A stretch of 64,000 bases of DNA, from positions 2,604,001-2,668,000 of the forward strand of contig OZ242384.1 of the NCBI GenBank assembly GCA_965208965.1, given 5' to 3'. Source of the stretch: Bin5 sp965208965 (lineage in GTDB: Bacteria; Chloroflexota; Anaerolineae; Caldilineales; Caldilineaceae). Position numbers and translations under genes: made by a program. The number at the start of each line of letters is the position of its first letter. Within the stretch, counting starts at the first letter, position 1. Below the pieces are notes generated by a model. It saw only the letters and a program-made list of their open reading frames with translations, searched no databases and was not told the origin of the DNA. Below are positions 61,579 through 64,000 of the stretch, piece after piece.

Positions 61579-63816
61579 CTAATTCACCGCTTCAACGAGC
61601 AGCAACTCCGACGTCAAGGCCGTTTCCAGTCGTGACGTGATGCCGGTCCTCGTGAGCGCAATTCCGTCGACTTCGCAGCTTTCAGAACTGTTGTCAAAGG
61701 TGACCCGGTAGCGCTTTCCTGGATCAATCCCCCTGAAGCGCAGCAAGTACTCCGGTTCCGCCGGGTCGCTCAGACGAAACAGCCCCGCAACGGCCCGCGT
61801 TCGGTCCCGCGCCGCCAGCTCCAGCACACCCCAGCCGCGCGGCTCGAATCCCTTGACCACCGGCGTATGATGATATATCCGGCTGGTAGGATGGATAGGG
61901 CGAACGAACTCCTTGTAAATCCGCACGGCATTGCGGATGCGCGCCTGCTGGACCGCATTGGGCGCGGCGTCTTTGAGATGAAACCAGTTCAGCGACGGAT
62001 GCACGAACAGCTGCAGCCGGAACTGGAAATCCAGCTCAGCCGTGCGCTGCCCCGACTGGCCCATGCCGGCCAGCCGATCCACCCGCTCCGGCGGCAGCGC
62101 CATCGACATCCCATTCGTAATCGAAAAGGCGCGCGGCGCAATCTGCCAGTCGGTCACCCACGTATGGTCGAAGTAGCGGACCATACCCACATCGGTCCGG
62201 GCGCCGCCGCTGGCGCAGTTCTGAAAGATGACATGCTTGTGGCGTGCGGAAAGCCGCGCATAGATGTCGTAGACGGCCTCGTAATAGCGCCAGTAAGCGT
62301 TCTCAATAAATCCCGACTGTTCACTGTATGCCCCCGCCCCAATGTTGCCGATGTTGTAATCCAGCCGGAAAAGATCCAGCTCGTGCTCCACGATCAAACG
62401 GTCGATCTCGCTCTCCATCCATTCGGCCACGTCGGGCCTGGTGAGATCGATCATGCCGCCCAGCCCGCCCTTTGTTTGCGCTTCGCTAAGTGGCCGAGGA
62501 TGGCGTCCGCTCAGCGCAAAATCGCCGTACGGCCGGGCCAGCCAATCGGGATGCTCCCTGGCAACGCTGCTTTCCGGTCCGACCCGCTCCCCGTCCATCC
62601 ACAGGCCGAACTTCATGCCCTTGCCGTGGACATAGTCGCGAAACGGCTTCAGGCCCCCTGGAAAACGCTCAAAACTTACTTGCCAGTCACCTACCGTCGC
62701 ATGCCAGCTTCCATGCGGCGGCGTGTACCAGCTCGCGTCGATGAGAAAGACTTCGGCGCCTGCGTCGGCGCAGGCGTCGATCTCAGAAAAAATGAGCTCC
62801 GGCGTAAGCTCCTGTTCCGGCCCGATGCCGCTCACGACCAGCCCGGCATGTTCTGGGTTCTGTGGTGGGATGACGCTTGTCCGCAAGTGGTCATGCAGCG
62901 CCTGAATGCTGTCGTCGAAATCTCCGATGACAACGCCCAGGTGCATCTCCGGCGTGGTAACCGTCTCGCCCGGCGCGATAACGCGTAGCGGCGCAGGTCC
63001 GTCCGGGCCCGCCCGAAACCAGAGCCGCGACCCCTCCCGGCTTTCCCCGTCGTCCACGTCAAATTCGAAAGCATACCCTCCGGACCAAGCCAGCGTCCCC
63101 ACGAACTGCTCACCGCCTTGGTGATTCCGCACCACAAAGAAAGGATGTCTGTGCCGCCCCCGTCGGTAACGGCCGTCAATCCGGTAGCCCGCCCGCGGCA
63201 GCGCCCGCCAGTCAAAGTCGCCCTCATTGCCCCAGTGCGTGTCGATAAAGTAGCCGACCGAGTAAGGCGACTCCTCGTCATCGATGTCGTACGCGCACGT
63301 CTGCAGCACGCCGCTCCACGGGAAAGCCGCCGAGAGCGCAGCCGGTTGGTCGGAGCAATTCTCAATCTCCAGCCAGCGCGTCAAGATCGGCGTGCCGTCC
63401 AGAAGCGTGTGAACGCGAACGACCACCGGACGCACCGTGTGGCGCAACTCTAATACCGACTTCAGCCCATTGAACGGCGAGGAGTGAGTAGAGAGAAGTG
63501 AGGAGTGAGAGACTGCAGTTGCCGTTCCTCTCTTTTCTCTCTCCCCTTCACTCTCTCCTAGAATTTTGAAGTCACTCCATTCCCAGTGCGATCGCAGAAG
63601 CTGCCCATCCAGCTCCACCCAGAACGCCTGCGGAGCCGGATGCGAACCCGCGTCAAACCGCTCCGGCTCGGGATTCGTGTAACCCGAGCCGTTCCAACCC
63701 CGCCCCACCAGCTGCCCCCGGCTCAACGATTCCTGGTAGGCAGCCAGTCCCGACCGGTAACAAACCGTCGGATCCGGGTCATTCGAAAGAAAAATGTCTG
63801 CGAAAGTTTCAGTCAT
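61579..63816 (-). CDS. GH36-like alpha-galactosidase with an in-frame 91-bp repeat
   Basis: 745 residues. The catalytic barrel shows KGMKFGLWMDGERVGPES, the nucleophile in LDLFRLDYNIGNIG, and NCASGGARTDVGMVRYFDHTW followed by VTDWQ, the expected acid/base region. The N-terminal beta-supersandwich contains LLDGTPILTRWLEIENCSDQ and FPWSGVLQTC. It cleaves terminal alpha-galactosides; no signal peptide is seen, so it likely acts on imported oligosaccharides. Repeat copy B is inserted in frame at about residues 84-114, adding KILGESEGEREKRGTATAVS and SHSSLLSTHSSP to the N-terminal domain without a stop. Confidence 0.88.
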   Translation of the reverse strand: MTETFADIFLSNDPDPTVCYRSGLAAYQESLSRGQLVGRGWNGSGYTNPEPERFDAGSHPAPQAFWVELDGQLLRSHWEWSDFKILGESEGEREKRGTATAVSHSSLLSTHSSPFNGLKSVLELRHTVRPVVVRVHTLLDGTPILTRWLEIENCSDQPAALSAAFPWSGVLQTCAYDIDDEESPYSVGYFIDTHWGNEGDFDWRALPRAGYRIDGRYRRGRHRHPFFVVRNHQGGEQFVGTLAWSGGYAFEFDVDDGESREGSRLWFRAGPDGPAPLRVIAPGETVTTPEMHLGVVIGDFDDSIQALHDHLRTSVIPPQNPEHAGLVVSGIGPEQELTPELIFSEIDACADAGAEVFLIDASWYTPPHGSWHATVGDWQVSFERFPGGLKPFRDYVHGKGMKFGLWMDGERVGPESSVAREHPDWLARPYGDFALSGRHPRPLSEAQTKGGLGGMIDLTRPDVAEWMESEIDRLIVEHELDLFRLDYNIGNIGAGAYSEQSGFIENAYWRYYEAVYDIYARLSARHKHVIFQNCASGGARTDVGMVRYFDHTWVTDWQIAPRAFSITNGMSMALPPERVDRLAGMGQSGQRTAELDFQFRLQLFVHPSLNWFHLKDAAPNAVQQARIRNAVRIYKEFVRPIHPTSRIYHHTPVVKGFEPRGWGVLELAARDRTRAVAGLFRLSDPAEPEYLLRFRGIDPGKRYRVTFDNSSESCEVDGIALTRTGITSRLETALTSELLLVEAVN
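63477..63567. repeat. 91-bp GA/CT-rich repeat, copy B, inside the alpha-galactosidase gene
   Basis: Same ends as copies A and C and of identical length. On the minus strand it reads through without a stop as KILGESEGEREKRGTATAVS and beyond. The preceding bases (GAACGGCGAGG) match copy C, so the element may extend slightly further. Copy B has CTCCCC where A has CTCCTC. Confidence 0.85.
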
Positions 63817-63821
63817 GAACG

Positions 63822-63912
63822 GCGAGGAGTGAGTAGAGAGAAGTGAGGAGTGAGAGACTGCAGTTGCCGTTCCTCTCTTTTCTCTCTCCTCTTCACTCTC
63901 TCCTGGAATTTT
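63822..63912. repeat. 91-bp GA/CT-rich repeat, copy C
   Basis: Fills nearly the whole gap between the alpha-galactosidase start (63816) and the stop codon of the binding protein (63913-63911). Its last two bases are part of that TAA stop. It differs from copy A by one substitution (CCTGG for CCTAG). Confidence 0.85.
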
Positions 63913-64000
63913 ACGGTTCTACACCCAGCTCGCGAACGTCGCTGACCCACTCCTGGTACTGCGCTTCGCACCGGGCCTGGATCATCTCCACCGCTTCTTC
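63911..64000 (-). CDS. C-terminal end of an extracellular solute-binding protein (partial), importer 4
   Basis: The minus-strand frame enters at the window end and ends at a TAA (63913-63911). The 29 visible residues EEAVEMIQARCEAQYQEWV to LGVEP fit the C-terminal helix of family-1 binding proteins. Its location right upstream of the alpha-galactosidase and permease genes supports importer 4. Identity is inferred from context rather than motifs. Confidence 0.6.
   Translation of the reverse strand, partial: EEAVEMIQARCEAQYQEWVSDVRELGVEP

Overview
The window is GC-rich bacterial DNA of about 60% G+C. It is densely coded, uses many GTG/TTG starts and has stop/start overlaps between neighbouring genes. 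The gene content suggests a Chloroflexota member related to Caldilinea/Anaerolineae: Tat-exported lipoprotein sugar-binding proteins, LplBC/UgpAE permeases without their own ATPase, phytanoyl-CoA-dioxygenase-like enzymes, Uma2, a DUF5656-like membrane protein and a YgeY-type peptidase. This lineage call is inference from gene content. I saw no rRNA, tRNA or CRISPR array and no recognisable transcription regulator.

Layout, left to right. (1) 1-5.4 kb: a YgeY-like M20 hydrolase, the housekeeping trio yggS-proC-yggT, a lipoprotein with four tandem copies of one domain, and a small zinc metallopeptidase. (2) 5.7-9.4 kb: ABC sugar importer 1 (permease, binding protein, permease), then a repeat-filled gap. 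(3) 9.8-15.2 kb: an SDR, two envelope proteins of unknown function, a sulfatase-fold hydrolase with Thr at the nucleophile position, and an Ldh2-type dehydrogenase. (4) 15.2-26.8 kb: one long operon behind a near-consensus promoter. It holds dhaK, dhaL, glpK, dhaM, an HPr gene, an EI gene, glpA, glpB, glpC and a PanE-like reductase. It therefore encodes both the PTS-driven dihydroxyacetone kinase route, with its own phosphorelay, and the glycerol kinase / anaerobic glycerol-3-phosphate dehydrogenase route. (5) 27-32.3 kb: a polytopic membrane protein, a CHAT-domain protein and a TIM-barrel/O-antigen-ligase fusion. (6) 32.4-55.2 kb: a catabolic region, mostly on the minus strand. It repeatedly pairs PhyH-like Fe(II)/2OG oxygenases (three copies) with uncharacterised propeller-type glycosidase-like proteins (three copies). 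These sit with a flavin monooxygenase, Gfo/Idh oxidoreductase, amidohydrolase, epimerase and two ABC importers. (7) 39.7-43.7 kb, inside region 6: a TIR-bounded element, a Uma2 gene and an McrBC restriction pair, which look like an insertion. (8) 55.5-64 kb: an orphan HlyD-type lipoprotein, then a minus-strand operon for importer 4 with an alpha-galactosidase, a ThDP enzyme and another Gfo/Idh oxidoreductase.

The most notable observations are these. A 91-bp repeat occurs three times and one copy lies in frame inside the alpha-galactosidase gene, as Rickettsia palindromic elements do. The PhyH plus propeller gene sets may be an undescribed catabolic system. A 551-bp element with terminal inverted repeats and an apparent TA target duplication ends on the Uma2 stop codon. 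dhaM appears to use a CTG start. A frameshift seems to separate the best start of the third propeller gene from its body.
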